DNA of 64,000 nucleotides. Origin: Chryseobacterium mucoviscidosis (GTDB lineage: Bacteria; Bacteroidota; Bacteroidia; Flavobacteriales; Weeksellaceae). Position numbers and translations under genes: made by a program. The notes beneath the pieces were generated by a model, which ran no database searches, was not told where the DNA came from, and saw nothing but the letters and a program-made list of their open reading frames with translations. Below are positions 17,364 to 26,429 of this stretch, one piece after another (positions within the stretch are counted from its first letter, which is position 1; each line of letters begins with the position of its first letter). The DNA lies in assembly GCF_002177115.1 (NCBI RefSeq), contig NZ_MVAG01000122.1, forward strand, positions 1 through 64,000, read 5' to 3'.

Positions 17364-18440
17364 TTATAAATTGGAAATTATCCCCAGAGATTTTCTCTCA
17401 AAATACGCCTCGGAAAACAGAAGACTTTTCTCGTAAGAAGCCTCACTGAAGGATTTATAGACCGATGGATCGTTCAAAATGTAGTTTAATTTTTCAGAAA
17501 GTTCATTTGTGTGTTTAGAATCGATTAAAAAACCGTTTTTATGGTCTTCAACAAGCTCTGTAACGCCTCCTACAGGCGCAACGATCGCAGGTAAGCCGTA
17601 ACGCATTCCTTCCAGAATCGTAAGTCCGAATGTTTCCACCCAAAGATCAGGGTGAGACAGATTAAGAATCACGCTGGCTTCCTGATAAAAAGGATGCGTA
17701 TCCGTTTGGGTAGGATAAATTATAAGCTGTTTTGGAATTTCCTTCCCTTTAAAATACTCCTGAATTTCCTTTTCCGTCGCATTCACCACAAGTTTGAAAA
17801 TGTAAGAAGGATTTTTTTTGGCTAATTCCAGAAATTCGTCAACTCCTTTGTAAACTTTTAAAGAACAGATCATTAAAACCACAGGAATTTCTTTTTCCAT
17901 ATTTCGGAAACGGTCTGCTTTCTCGGCAAAATCGCTTTCCAGAACATTGTACAACAATTCCTGATTGTTAATTAAAGATTCCTGTTTCAGAAGATATTCC
18001 GAAACAAAAACAATTTTATTGGCAGTCATTTTTGCTGTTCCGAAAAGAAAATTTTTAAATAGTTTCGGCTTTACCGAAGTTTCGTGGATATGATAAATAA
18101 TCTTACAGCCTCTCAGCTTTCCTGCAATTGCCGCCCCGAAAGGCAAAACCGTGTTGATGTAAACAACATCACTTTTTTTCAGGAAAAAGAGCAATTTAAT
18201 CATCAGAAAAAACTGACTCAGAAAGAAATTGAGAATTCTTATCAGCGCATTGGATGAAAAGCGATACCAGAACAGATGATTTTTCACCCTGGGAATATCA
18301 GACAAAAAACCCTTTCTTCCGCCTGAAGTAAAAAGATGCGCATCCATCCCGTTTTTTGTCCAGGATTTCAGAAGCTGCATCAGAACTTTCGGGCTTCCGC
18401 TGTAATCATTCAGAAGATGAACAGAGACAATTCTTTTCAT
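17364..18440 (-). CDS. Family 4 glycosyltransferase
   Basis: A 358-residue GT-B enzyme. The acceptor-binding N-terminal half starts IVSVHLLNDYSGSPKVLMQL. The C-terminal donor half contains the core TFGLTILEGMRYGLPAIVAP with the EX7E-like pair. It has no signal peptide and acts on the cytoplasmic face of the membrane on the lipid-linked repeat unit. It lies 2 bp after the next upstream glycosyltransferase. Donor sugar cannot be deduced. Confidence 0.85.
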   Translation of the reverse strand: MKRIVSVHLLNDYSGSPKVLMQLLKSWTKNGMDAHLFTSGGRKGFLSDIPRVKNHLFWYRFSSNALIRILNFFLSQFFLMIKLLFFLKKSDVVYINTVLPFGAAIAGKLRGCKIIYHIHETSVKPKLFKNFLFGTAKMTANKIVFVSEYLLKQESLINNQELLYNVLESDFAEKADRFRNMEKEIPVVLMICSLKVYKGVDEFLELAKKNPSYIFKLVVNATEKEIQEYFKGKEIPKQLIIYPTQTDTHPFYQEASVILNLSHPDLWVETFGLTILEGMRYGLPAIVAPVGGVTELVEDHKNGFLIDSKHTNELSEKLNYILNDPSVYKSFSEASYEKSLLFSEAYFERKSLGIISNL

Positions 18441-18442
18441 GG

Positions 18443-19675
18443 CTAAATTTGGTTATAGATTGTATTGAGATGATCGCCTCTTTTTTCCCAGGAAAATCGG
18501 TCGAGATAATGCTTTCTGGCTTCAATGCTCATTTTGTGCTGAAGATCTTTGTCTGAAAATAATTTCGTTAAAGCATTGCTTAATTCCGTTACCGTTTGAT
18601 CATATTCCTGCTGTGGAATAGTAAAACCGCATTTTTCGGTAATAAATTCTCCGGGACCTTCATTTTGAAGACAGACAACCGGAAGTCCGAAAGAAAGTGC
18701 TTCCGGAACAACCATTCCTGCTCCTTCATGAGATGGAAAAAGAAAAACAGAAGCTTGTTCATACATTTTCATCAGTTCTCTGCGGTCGATCCATTCAATG
18801 ATTTCAATATAATTTTCAGCATTATTTTGCTGAATTATATCTTTGTAAAACTGCTTTTGTTCGCCGGTTCCCACCAAAATTAACTTACATTTCGCTTTTT
18901 CTTCTGCTGAAAGCGCATTGATAAACTGAATGAATGAACGGATCGTGAGATCAAAACCTTTTAACGGAACAAATCTTCCTACGCTGATTACGGCAAAATC
19001 CGATTTTACCGCCACTTCATCTTTTTGAAAAAAATCTTCCGAAGCAACGGAAGGATAAAGCGAATACTGATCTTTTTTAACTTTAAGCTTTTCCGAAACT
19101 CCGCTGTTCATGCACCAGATGTGATTAGAATGCTGAACTGTTTTTTTCAGGGAAGGCGAAAGTTTCCAGAAAAAGTTTTTCACCATCCATGTTAAACGGT
19201 CTTTAAGGAAATATTTTTGAGAATAATCTTTCAGATATTGTTTAGGAATAAGAGGATGATGTCCTACAGGTCCCCAAACCAAAGGCTTTTTTAATTTCCA
19301 TAAAAAACTTGGCGTCCAGTCGTTATGAAAATTCACATTGTGAGCAATGTCAAAATCGACCTTCTGTTTTTTTACAAATGAAACAATGCCTCGTTGCCAT
19401 AGATAATAATACAGAAGCGCACCGCGACCTCCTTTTTTCCAGAAACGCATCCAGTAGGGAAGATCAAAATAAAGGAAATTCATGTTCTGATATAACGGAT
19501 CTGGATTTTCCTTCATGTATTTTTCAATATGTGTTTTATTGTTTTCTCTCGTTACTACAAAAACTTTACGGAATCTGGCGATCTGATACACAAAATTCCA
19601 TCCCATCGCATCTTCCGATCCTTTATACGGATTGATGGCGTAGCACGTTGCGAGTATCGTCTGATTGGTTTTCAT
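18443..19675 (-). CDS. Family 4 glycosyltransferase
   Basis: A 410-residue GT-B enzyme. The start at 19675 is supported by the conserved opening TCYAINPYKGSEDAMGWNF, although it overlaps the preceding acyltransferase gene by 53 bp. The donor-binding half has VISVGRFVPLKGFDL and EGAGMVVPEALSFGLPVVC. Role: addition of one sugar of the polysaccharide repeat. The donor is unknown. Confidence 0.87.
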   Translation of the reverse strand: MKTNQTILATCYAINPYKGSEDAMGWNFVYQIARFRKVFVVTRENNKTHIEKYMKENPDPLYQNMNFLYFDLPYWMRFWKKGGRGALLYYYLWQRGIVSFVKKQKVDFDIAHNVNFHNDWTPSFLWKLKKPLVWGPVGHHPLIPKQYLKDYSQKYFLKDRLTWMVKNFFWKLSPSLKKTVQHSNHIWCMNSGVSEKLKVKKDQYSLYPSVASEDFFQKDEVAVKSDFAVISVGRFVPLKGFDLTIRSFIQFINALSAEEKAKCKLILVGTGEQKQFYKDIIQQNNAENYIEIIEWIDRRELMKMYEQASVFLFPSHEGAGMVVPEALSFGLPVVCLQNEGPGEFITEKCGFTIPQQEYDQTVTELSNALTKLFSDKDLQHKMSIEARKHYLDRFSWEKRGDHLNTIYNQI

Positions 19676-20363
19676 GGGTTCTTGTTTTTAAAAGTTTAGC
19701 GGGAACTCCGCCGATGATGCTGTTGTCCGGAAAAGATTTCGTAATCACACTTCCTGCAGCCAGAATACATCCGTTTCCGATTTCCACACCGTCCAGAATC
19801 GTTACTTTGCTGCCGATCCAACAGTTTTTCCCGATCTTAATTCCTTTTCTGTTAACGCCCTGAAGCCGGATTGACGTTTCAGGATCTTCATAATTATGAT
19901 TTTCGGGGTGACAGCTCAGATATTGTCCTACGATGCATTCGTCTCCGATTTCCAGTCCTCCGGAACCGCCCAGATAAGCAAATTCTCCGATCCCGACATT
20001 GTTTCCTATTTTTATTTTTTCTCCGATATTGTTAAAAGAGGTGGAAACAATCACTCTGCTGAAAGCGCCTATCGATACATTGTCTCCAAATTCAATTCCG
20101 TGTTTTGCAAGGGCAGAAACATACACATCATTTCCCAGACGCAGAAACTTTCCCCATTTTATTTTAGAAACATTAAAGAAACTTACTCTTTTGCCTAAAA
20201 GCATTCCTTTGGGATTTCTGAAAGAGAGAAGCATCCTGAAACCTCTGATGATGCTCCAGAGCTGGATCCAGATAAACTGCAGAACCGCTCCGGAGTTCAG
20301 ATCATCATCTATAGTAAAGTAGGGACTTCTTAGTTTTATGATTTTTACGACAAGCTTTTTCAT
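19623..20363 (-). CDS. Hexapeptide-repeat acyltransferase
   Basis: A 246-residue protein whose residues about 65-225 form a left-handed beta helix of hexapeptide repeats. It ends with GKNCWIGSKVTILDGVEIGN and AAGSVITKSFPDNSIIGGVP, typical of LbH acetyltransferases of the WcaF/Maa group. It likely O-acetylates a sugar of the repeat unit using acetyl-CoA. It overlaps the upstream fusion gene by 4 bp and the downstream glycosyltransferase by 53 bp, so all three are probably translationally coupled. Confidence 0.87.
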   Translation of the reverse strand: MKKLVVKIIKLRSPYFTIDDDLNSGAVLQFIWIQLWSIIRGFRMLLSFRNPKGMLLGKRVSFFNVSKIKWGKFLRLGNDVYVSALAKHGIEFGDNVSIGAFSRVIVSTSFNNIGEKIKIGNNVGIGEFAYLGGSGGLEIGDECIVGQYLSCHPENHNYEDPETSIRLQGVNRKGIKIGKNCWIGSKVTILDGVEIGNGCILAAGSVITKSFPDNSIIGGVPAKLLKTRTHENQSDDTRNVLRHQSV

Positions 20364-22669
20364 CTCTCTGTGATTATTGTGTTCATGATCGTTCCTAATG
20401 TCACATCAAGATCATTGTTTTCGATTGCTAAGTACTTCACTCTCTGGTTCTTTCTCTCCAGTTTAGAGAAAAGGGAACTGTACTCTGAAGTAAGGTCGCA
20501 AATCGAGTGATACGAAAGTTCTTTTTTTCTGCTAAGTATTTTTTCAGGCGCGGCGTACAGGAAGAAGTTGAATTCCGGCTTCATCAGGAAATGATATCCT
20601 GTCTCCGTTACGGATTTCGGAAGCTGAATGTTGCTTCTTCTTGCATCGGCAATAAAATCGAAATAATACCTGTCGTATAAAACTATTTTTCCCCTCAAAA
20701 CATATTTTGTGTAAATAACAAACTGTCCTAAAATATAATCTGTATAATAATATCCGAATCTTAATAAGGAAGAAAGGGAGTTTTTGTTGTTTCCCTGTCT
20801 GGGTAAAGAATTTACCGCGTCCTCATGTGCTTTTTCCTTTCCTTTTGTCCATACACTCAGGATGGGAAGCAGGGAAGGTCTGTGTCTCAGAACTTTTACA
20901 GGTCTTCTGTAACGTTTTTCAATAAGTTCGGAAACTTTCGAGATCACGGTAGATTTTCCGGCTCCGTCCACACCGCTGAATGTGATGATGAATCCTTTTT
21001 CTGCAAACGAATCTTTTAAATAATGAACAATATTTTTAAAATAACTGAATCCTCTGTTTTCGTTTTTCATTTTCAGGGTTTTAATGGTAAGTTCTCTGTC
21101 GGTTATTTTGTTTGATTTTAAATGTTCTGAAACAAATTTCTCATACGTTTCAGGAATTTCTGCATCGTTCAGGCTGTAAAACAGATCAATAAATCGTGCA
21201 GTGTCTTTTTCTGAAACTTTATAAACACCAAATCTGTTTTTTCTTCTGTTTTCAATGATTTTTGAAACCTCCATGATCTGTATATGCTTCCATTTCACCT
21301 GATGAATAAGATCCAGATTAAGAATTTCGTTTTGAAGCGTAACGATTCTTACCGTCTGCATAAAAGATTTCTTCACCGTTGAAACTTTCTGTACGAGACT
21401 GTGTCCGGATAAATAACTGACTAATTTCTGCGCGTTATCAGAAGAAATAATCAGATCAATATCAGAATTCAGCTTCAGCTTTTCTGGTTCTTCGTTGTGA
21501 AATTTCAAAGCCGCATAATCGGTATGGTAAAGCGCATCGAAAGTATCTAAAATGACCAGTTCTCTTTCGGTAGAATGGTTTTTAAGAATGATATTTAAAG
21601 CTTCATTCCATGTTTGTAACAGCCAGTGAATCTGAAGATGCCATTCTTCCTGTGCCGCATAAATGGTAAGGTAAGACAATGTGTTCGTCAGAAGATAAAA
21701 TTTTAAATATTTCTGAAGTTCTGCGTCACTGAACCGGAAGGTAATTTTATTTTTCTCTTCAATTTCTGTATAAATTTCTTTCCAGCTTTTTTTCTGAATC
21801 AAAATTCCGTTCTGAATGATAAAATGAAAGAAATCGAACGCTTTCGGTTTTTCTGTGGAAGACAGTTCCCAGTCGTAAACCGCCAGATTTTCATTCTTTA
21901 CGTAGCAGTTCCATGAGGTGAAATCTCCGTGTGAAAAGGCAACATCGATGTTTTTGTCTTCATTGGTGTGTCTCAGGATCGCTTTTATCTTTCGGAGGAT
22001 GTTTTTCGGAATTCTTTCATCTTCAATGTTTAAAAACTGTTCTTTTACACTTTGAAAATACTTCCATTCCGAGATTTTCACGCTTCTTTCATGATGTACG
22101 GAAATCATTTTCAAAGCTTCCGCATGAATTTTCGTAAAAGAATTTTCACGCATTCCGCCTTTTGAAATATCAGATAATTTAAGAATGTTTTTATTAATCA
22201 TGGAAGCTTCCGGAACCTGCAATACATTGCCAGAAATAATTTTTCTAAGGTTTTTACTTTCTGTGGCAATCAGCTTTTTAGCAGAATCTGTTTCCGCGAT
22301 CTTGTAAAAATATCCTCCGCTGAACAGAAGTGCCTTATTGTTGGGACCAACAGTTCCCGTAAAAATAGCCCAGTCATTTTCGATATTAAATACCGGCTCA
22401 CTGTTTTTTACATAATAAAGAACTTCTTTCTTAAAAACAATTTTCTGTAGACGCAGCGCAAAAACCATTTTTACCAATACCTCGAAAAGTTTTGCTTTCG
22501 GAGTAGCCGCATTGTAAAATTTTAGAAATAAAGGCTTTGAGGAATCTGAGTTCCAAAACCACCTTACTGTTCCGTCAGGATTTTTGATGTACGAAAAAGA
22601 GATTTTCTTGCTGTTCTCTTCCTGTTTTGTAAACAATTTGTACCCTGTATTTCTAAATAATGTTTTCAT
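20360..22669 (-). CDS. Three-module protein: APH-like, nucleotidyltransferase-like, thymidylate-kinase-like
   Basis: A 769-residue cytoplasmic protein with three recognisable modules. Residues about 110-300 resemble aminoglycoside/choline phosphotransferases, with the catalytic-loop pattern SHGDFTSWNCYV and the metal-binding AVYDWE. Residues about 375-500 resemble a nucleotidyltransferase fold, with KLNSDIDLIIS and LNLDLIHQVKW. Residues about 555-769 form a thymidylate-kinase-like P-loop domain: FSGVDGAGKST (about 562-572) and the DRYYFDF motif. It sits among glycosyltransferases. A role in phosphorylating or activating a lipid- or sugar-linked substituent is possible but inferred. A 133-bp gap with the TTCCA dyad lies upstream. 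Confidence 0.75.
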   Translation of the reverse strand: MKTLFRNTGYKLFTKQEENSKKISFSYIKNPDGTVRWFWNSDSSKPLFLKFYNAATPKAKLFEVLVKMVFALRLQKIVFKKEVLYYVKNSEPVFNIENDWAIFTGTVGPNNKALLFSGGYFYKIAETDSAKKLIATESKNLRKIISGNVLQVPEASMINKNILKLSDISKGGMRENSFTKIHAEALKMISVHHERSVKISEWKYFQSVKEQFLNIEDERIPKNILRKIKAILRHTNEDKNIDVAFSHGDFTSWNCYVKNENLAVYDWELSSTEKPKAFDFFHFIIQNGILIQKKSWKEIYTEIEEKNKITFRFSDAELQKYLKFYLLTNTLSYLTIYAAQEEWHLQIHWLLQTWNEALNIILKNHSTERELVILDTFDALYHTDYAALKFHNEEPEKLKLNSDIDLIISSDNAQKLVSYLSGHSLVQKVSTVKKSFMQTVRIVTLQNEILNLDLIHQVKWKHIQIMEVSKIIENRRKNRFGVYKVSEKDTARFIDLFYSLNDAEIPETYEKFVSEHLKSNKITDRELTIKTLKMKNENRGFSYFKNIVHYLKDSFAEKGFIITFSGVDGAGKSTVISKVSELIEKRYRRPVKVLRHRPSLLPILSVWTKGKEKAHEDAVNSLPRQGNNKNSLSSLLRFGYYYTDYILGQFVIYTKYVLRGKIVLYDRYYFDFIADARRSNIQLPKSVTETGYHFLMKPEFNFFLYAAPEKILSRKKELSYHSICDLTSEYSSLFSKLERKNQRVKYLAIENNDLDVTLGTIMNTIITER

Positions 22670-22766
22670 GATGATTATTGATATACCAAAATAGTATAAA
22701 AATATCTGCCAAAAAATTAAAATACTGATAATTAATCAGTTATGAATTTTTTTAATTGAATTTAAA

Positions 22767-22781
22767 TTCCAAAATATGGAA
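22767..22781 (-). promoter_or_regulatory. Dyad TTCCA-N5-TGGAA (putative operator/activator site)
   Basis: TTCCAAAATATGGAA, 98 bp upstream of the three-module gene and identical to the site at 29845-29859. Downstream on the - strand, TTGGCAGATATTTTTA (22712-22697) has a sigma-54-like -24 half but no GC at -12. Confidence 0.5.
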
Positions 22782-22802
22782 AAAATACTGTTCTGTGGAA
22801 AT

Positions 22803-24095
22803 TTAGTCCGGCAGTAACTCCGGTCTTTTTTTCTTAAGAATGATTTTCTGCAACCTTGTAAGATGATTGTTGTTTCGGAATGCAATGGAAAATATAATGA
22901 TCTGATAGAACATGATCCCATAATTACTTTCCCCGAAGATTCCAAATTCTGTAAAGGAATTGATCACGATAGGAATAAGAATCCCAATGAGCATCAGTTT
23001 TAGTTCCTTCTGTTCAGACAATATGGATTTTACGGTAAAAAACACCTGAAAAAGAACAATGGTAAACCCAATAAATCCAAGATTCATGAGAACCTGCATA
23101 AAAGTATTGTGCGTCATTTTTCCCGGATACGTATGGGCGCTCTGGAAAAACTCTTTGTAATCGATCCTCATAAAGCCAAAGCCTAAAAGCGGTTCTCTGG
23201 GTAAACCTTCCGTAATTAAAGCCTGCCAAAACGGAAGTCTTCCCGTAAGACTCATGATTTCTTCCAGCCTTTCCTGATCGCCGCCTTTCAGGATAACGCT
23301 GTACACTGCGAAAGGTGCAACCATGGCAACAAGCGCAATAATGGCAAATTTCAGGGTTTTCTTTTTGGTCTGGTTGATGTGGAAGAACACGATCAGCAAA
23401 AATCCGATAAGAGAAGATCTCGATCCGGTCATGAATAAAGCATACAAAATGACAAGGATTTTTATGATCGTCCAGACTTTCTTTTTAAAGCGGTACAGAT
23501 CAAAAATAAGACATGCAGAACCCACTCCGGCAAGCATTCCGAGTTCATTCGGGTTCATCATTGTTCCGCCCAGTCTGGCTTCTTCACCACCATCTGTAAG
23601 CCGGAAAAATATATCCGGAGCGACCCACATCCCGATCACGAAAACCAGTTGCAGAACGAAAACGGTATTTCCCAGAAGATGGTAGAGTCTGATGTTGTGA
23701 CCTTCGAAATAAACGTCTAAGATTTTCAGACTTTTTACGAAAAAATAAGCAAAAACAAAGCTCTGAAAGGTCATAAACCATTGCAAAGCGCTGAATCCCG
23801 GATTGGTACTCCAGGAAAATGATATAAAACCTAAAATTAAATAGCAGATGTATAAAATCGGCGAAAATATATTTTTGTATTCTAAAGAATTAATGCTTCC
23901 GTACCTTATGATTTTAAAATAAATGAGAATAGACGAGATCATCACGCCCATTCTTCCGACAACCTTGATGGCTCGTGTAATGTTTACATTTTCGCTCCAT
24001 GTAAAAAAACACGCCACCATAAGCAGCAGAACGATAAATAGCTGATTGTTGAGCTTTTTAAGAAATTGCTGATGATGAAGAGGTAACGTTTCCAT
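22803..24095 (-). CDS. O-antigen ligase/Wzy-type polymerase
   Basis: A 430-residue protein with about ten to twelve transmembrane helices. A large periplasmic loop (about residues 280-335) holds GFGFMRIDYKEFFQSAHTYP and ends HNTFMQVLMNLGFIG; this His-Asn region is the signature of the Wzy_C/O-antigen ligase family. In a Wzx/Wza/Wzc locus it most likely polymerises repeat units at the periplasmic face. It starts 1 bp after the upstream glycosyltransferase. Confidence 0.85.
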   Translation of the reverse strand: METLPLHHQQFLKKLNNQLFIVLLLMVACFFTWSENVNITRAIKVVGRMGVMISSILIYFKIIRYGSINSLEYKNIFSPILYICYLILGFISFSWSTNPGFSALQWFMTFQSFVFAYFFVKSLKILDVYFEGHNIRLYHLLGNTVFVLQLVFVIGMWVAPDIFFRLTDGGEEARLGGTMMNPNELGMLAGVGSACLIFDLYRFKKKVWTIIKILVILYALFMTGSRSSLIGFLLIVFFHINQTKKKTLKFAIIALVAMVAPFAVYSVILKGGDQERLEEIMSLTGRLPFWQALITEGLPREPLLGFGFMRIDYKEFFQSAHTYPGKMTHNTFMQVLMNLGFIGFTIVLFQVFFTVKSILSEQKELKLMLIGILIPIVINSFTEFGIFGESNYGIMFYQIIIFSIAFRNNNHLTRLQKIILKKKRPELLPD

Positions 24096-24096
24096 T

Positions 24097-25212
24097 TCAG
24101 CAGTTGTAAAGTTTGGAGTTCATTTCATCAAGAATGTTGTTCCAGTCAAACGCTTCTTCTACCATTTTTACCGCATTTCCGCAGATTTTTTCATAATTCT
24201 GCCGGTCTTTCCAGATTTTGGAAATATCGAAAAATGCTTTGGTAAGGAGTGTTGTCTGAGGCGACGGAATATTGATTCCCGCATTGTATTGTTCAACAAG
24301 ATAGCCAATGTTGGTGTTTTTGGTAACAATACAGGGTTTCCCGAAATTTGCGGCTTCGATTACGGAAACCGGTAATCCTTCGTTTCTTGAGGGATGCACA
24401 AAAACGTCCATCTTTTTCAGGAGATCGTTTTTTTCTTCGCCAAATTTACTTCCGAAAAGGATTGTTTTATCCTCAATTCCCAATGATTTTATCTTTTGGT
24501 GCAGCTTCGCTTTTTCGTCGCTGTCGCCCACAATCCACAATTCAGAATAAGGATCCGCTTTAGAAAATTCAGCAAAACTTTCCACAAGCAGATCCAGACC
24601 TTTTGTGTACATATCCAGCCGTCCAACAAATCCGAAAATCAGACTTTCCTTTTGGGAACTGAAAGAAAAGTCTTCTTTTACTCTTTCAAAACCGTATGGA
24701 ATTAAAGTGCCTTTTTGGGTTGGATAAATCGACTGTAAACCCTCCATTTCGCTTTCGCCGATGCAGTGAATTTTTGCAGCATTTTTGATGACCGCTTTTT
24801 CAAATAACTCGAAGTAAAGCTTTTTGGTAATCATGCTTTTCTGCATTGCGACCGCGTTGTACGCTCCGTGGGGCGTAATAATATAATTGAATTTGTGTTT
24901 CCGCAAAAATCTGCTTAAAGATGAAAATACAGGAATCCATCCGCCGTGAAGATGAAAAACCGTAGATCCGCTGCTGTTTATAATTTCTTTCTGAAGATCT
25001 TCCGGAATGGAAAAAGGATTTTTTTTCCGTTTAAAAATCTTCGTTTTAAAGTTTCTTTCGGGGTAATTGATCTCTGTGTTTTCAGAGATTCCCCAAACTT
25101 CTACATCCTGCCTGTTTTCGGCCTGTTTGGTCGCGATGTTGTACACGACTTTATTCACGCCGTTCATTTTTTCAGGATTTGCTTTTCCCAATATCAAATG
25201 TACTATGCCCAT
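24097..25212 (-). CDS. Family 4 glycosyltransferase
   Basis: A 371-residue GT-B enzyme. The N-terminal half includes STVFHLHGGWIPVFSSLSRF and ITPHGAYNAVAM. The donor half includes FGFVGRLDMYTKGLDLLVE and VHPSRNEGLPVSVIEAANFG with the conserved Glu pair. It overlaps the flippase gene by 10 bp. It adds a sugar to the growing lipid-linked unit; the specific sugar is unknown. Confidence 0.88.
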   Translation of the reverse strand: MGIVHLILGKANPEKMNGVNKVVYNIATKQAENRQDVEVWGISENTEINYPERNFKTKIFKRKKNPFSIPEDLQKEIINSSGSTVFHLHGGWIPVFSSLSRFLRKHKFNYIITPHGAYNAVAMQKSMITKKLYFELFEKAVIKNAAKIHCIGESEMEGLQSIYPTQKGTLIPYGFERVKEDFSFSSQKESLIFGFVGRLDMYTKGLDLLVESFAEFSKADPYSELWIVGDSDEKAKLHQKIKSLGIEDKTILFGSKFGEEKNDLLKKMDVFVHPSRNEGLPVSVIEAANFGKPCIVTKNTNIGYLVEQYNAGINIPSPQTTLLTKAFFDISKIWKDRQNYEKICGNAVKMVEEAFDWNNILDEMNSKLYNC

Positions 25213-26429
25213 ACTGAAATCTGTTTTCTGTTAAGTAAAATTTTCCAGTACACGATCATTAAAATCTGGTTGATGACAAGACCTGCAACTGCGCCGTAAA
25301 GTGCTCCGTATTTCAGTAAAAAATGAAAACTGAGTAATGAAAACACAAACGAAATGCAGTATCCTGTAAAAAAAGCTTTATTCTGTTCTAAAACTCTGAT
25401 GGAAAGTCGGGTAGGATAGCTGTATAAAATCACGATATATAAAACTGAAACCAGTTTAATCACAAAACCATATTGTTGATATTGTTCTCCGCCCAATAAC
25501 GTAATTAAAGGTTCTGAAAAAATGAAGAAGCCTATGATCAGAATTCCTAAAGCCATCATTCCTTTCGACATACTGAAAAGCAGGGATTTTTTTTCTTCTT
25601 TTTTATCCTGATAATGAAGCTGGGCTGTTTTCGGAAGGTAATAATTTTCAACGGTCTGAAGAATGACATTAATAACCCCGAAAAATGACTGAACCAGCCT
25701 CAAAGCTCCCAAAGCATTAACTCCTAAATAGATTCCCGCAACGAGCGTGAAAAAATTACTGGAAAACCACTGAACTATAGAAGCGCTCAAAAGCCACTTT
25801 CCTTCTGTAACATGATAATGAAAAAGGGAAGCATTTTTTAAACTGAATTCTGCATTTTTCACACAATACCAAACTCCGGGAAGGGAAGCAATGGCGTTGA
25901 CGATAGCAATAATCAGAAGACTTTTTCCTAAATCAAGACTGTTTTCAAACCAGATTAAAGGAAAAACAAGAAGGAAGATGCTGTCGATAAAAAGCACCAA
26001 TTGTATGCGGTCTATCGTAAGCAGAACCTTTCTCAGGAAATCCTGAAAAACATATGCCGCCGCAAAAGCGATGATCGCCAATAGATTATCTTTAAAAAAC
26101 GCCAGTGCAGAAACGGGCAGGAATTTAGCCATCAACAGTAAGGCAGAGAAAATCATTATTAAAACTACTGAAGCCTGAAAAACAAAGCCCAGCGATTTTT
26201 TAGTGAATTCTTTGGCTGCCAGAATCTGGAAAGGCTGTACCACAATAGCATTGCAGATGCCTACCAAAAGATACGTCACCAAAAGCACAGACGAGAAGAG
26301 ACCAAAATCTGAAATGTTCAGTTTTCGGGCAAGCAAAAACGTCAGAAGAAAATTTGTTCCGCTGAAAATCAACTGGTCTGCGAAAACCAGAGATGTGGGT
26401 CTGCGAAATATTTCTGTAAGCTTTTTCAC
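25203..26429 (-). CDS. Polysaccharide flippase (Wzx-like)
   Basis: A 408-residue membrane protein with about twelve transmembrane segments and the PST/MATE-type N terminus (SLVFADQLIFSGTNFLLTFL, then ARKLNISDFGLF). It is expected to flip undecaprenyl-linked repeat units across the inner membrane. Its start overlaps the end of the wzc-like gene by 4 bp (ATGA). Confidence 0.82.
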   Translation of the reverse strand: MKKLTEIFRRPTSLVFADQLIFSGTNFLLTFLLARKLNISDFGLFSSVLLVTYLLVGICNAIVVQPFQILAAKEFTKKSLGFVFQASVVLIMIFSALLLMAKFLPVSALAFFKDNLLAIIAFAAAYVFQDFLRKVLLTIDRIQLVLFIDSIFLLVFPLIWFENSLDLGKSLLIIAIVNAIASLPGVWYCVKNAEFSLKNASLFHYHVTEGKWLLSASIVQWFSSNFFTLVAGIYLGVNALGALRLVQSFFGVINVILQTVENYYLPKTAQLHYQDKKEEKKSLLFSMSKGMMALGILIIGFFIFSEPLITLLGGEQYQQYGFVIKLVSVLYIVILYSYPTRLSIRVLEQNKAFFTGYCISFVFSLLSFHFLLKYGALYGAVAGLVINQILMIVYWKILLNRKQISVWA

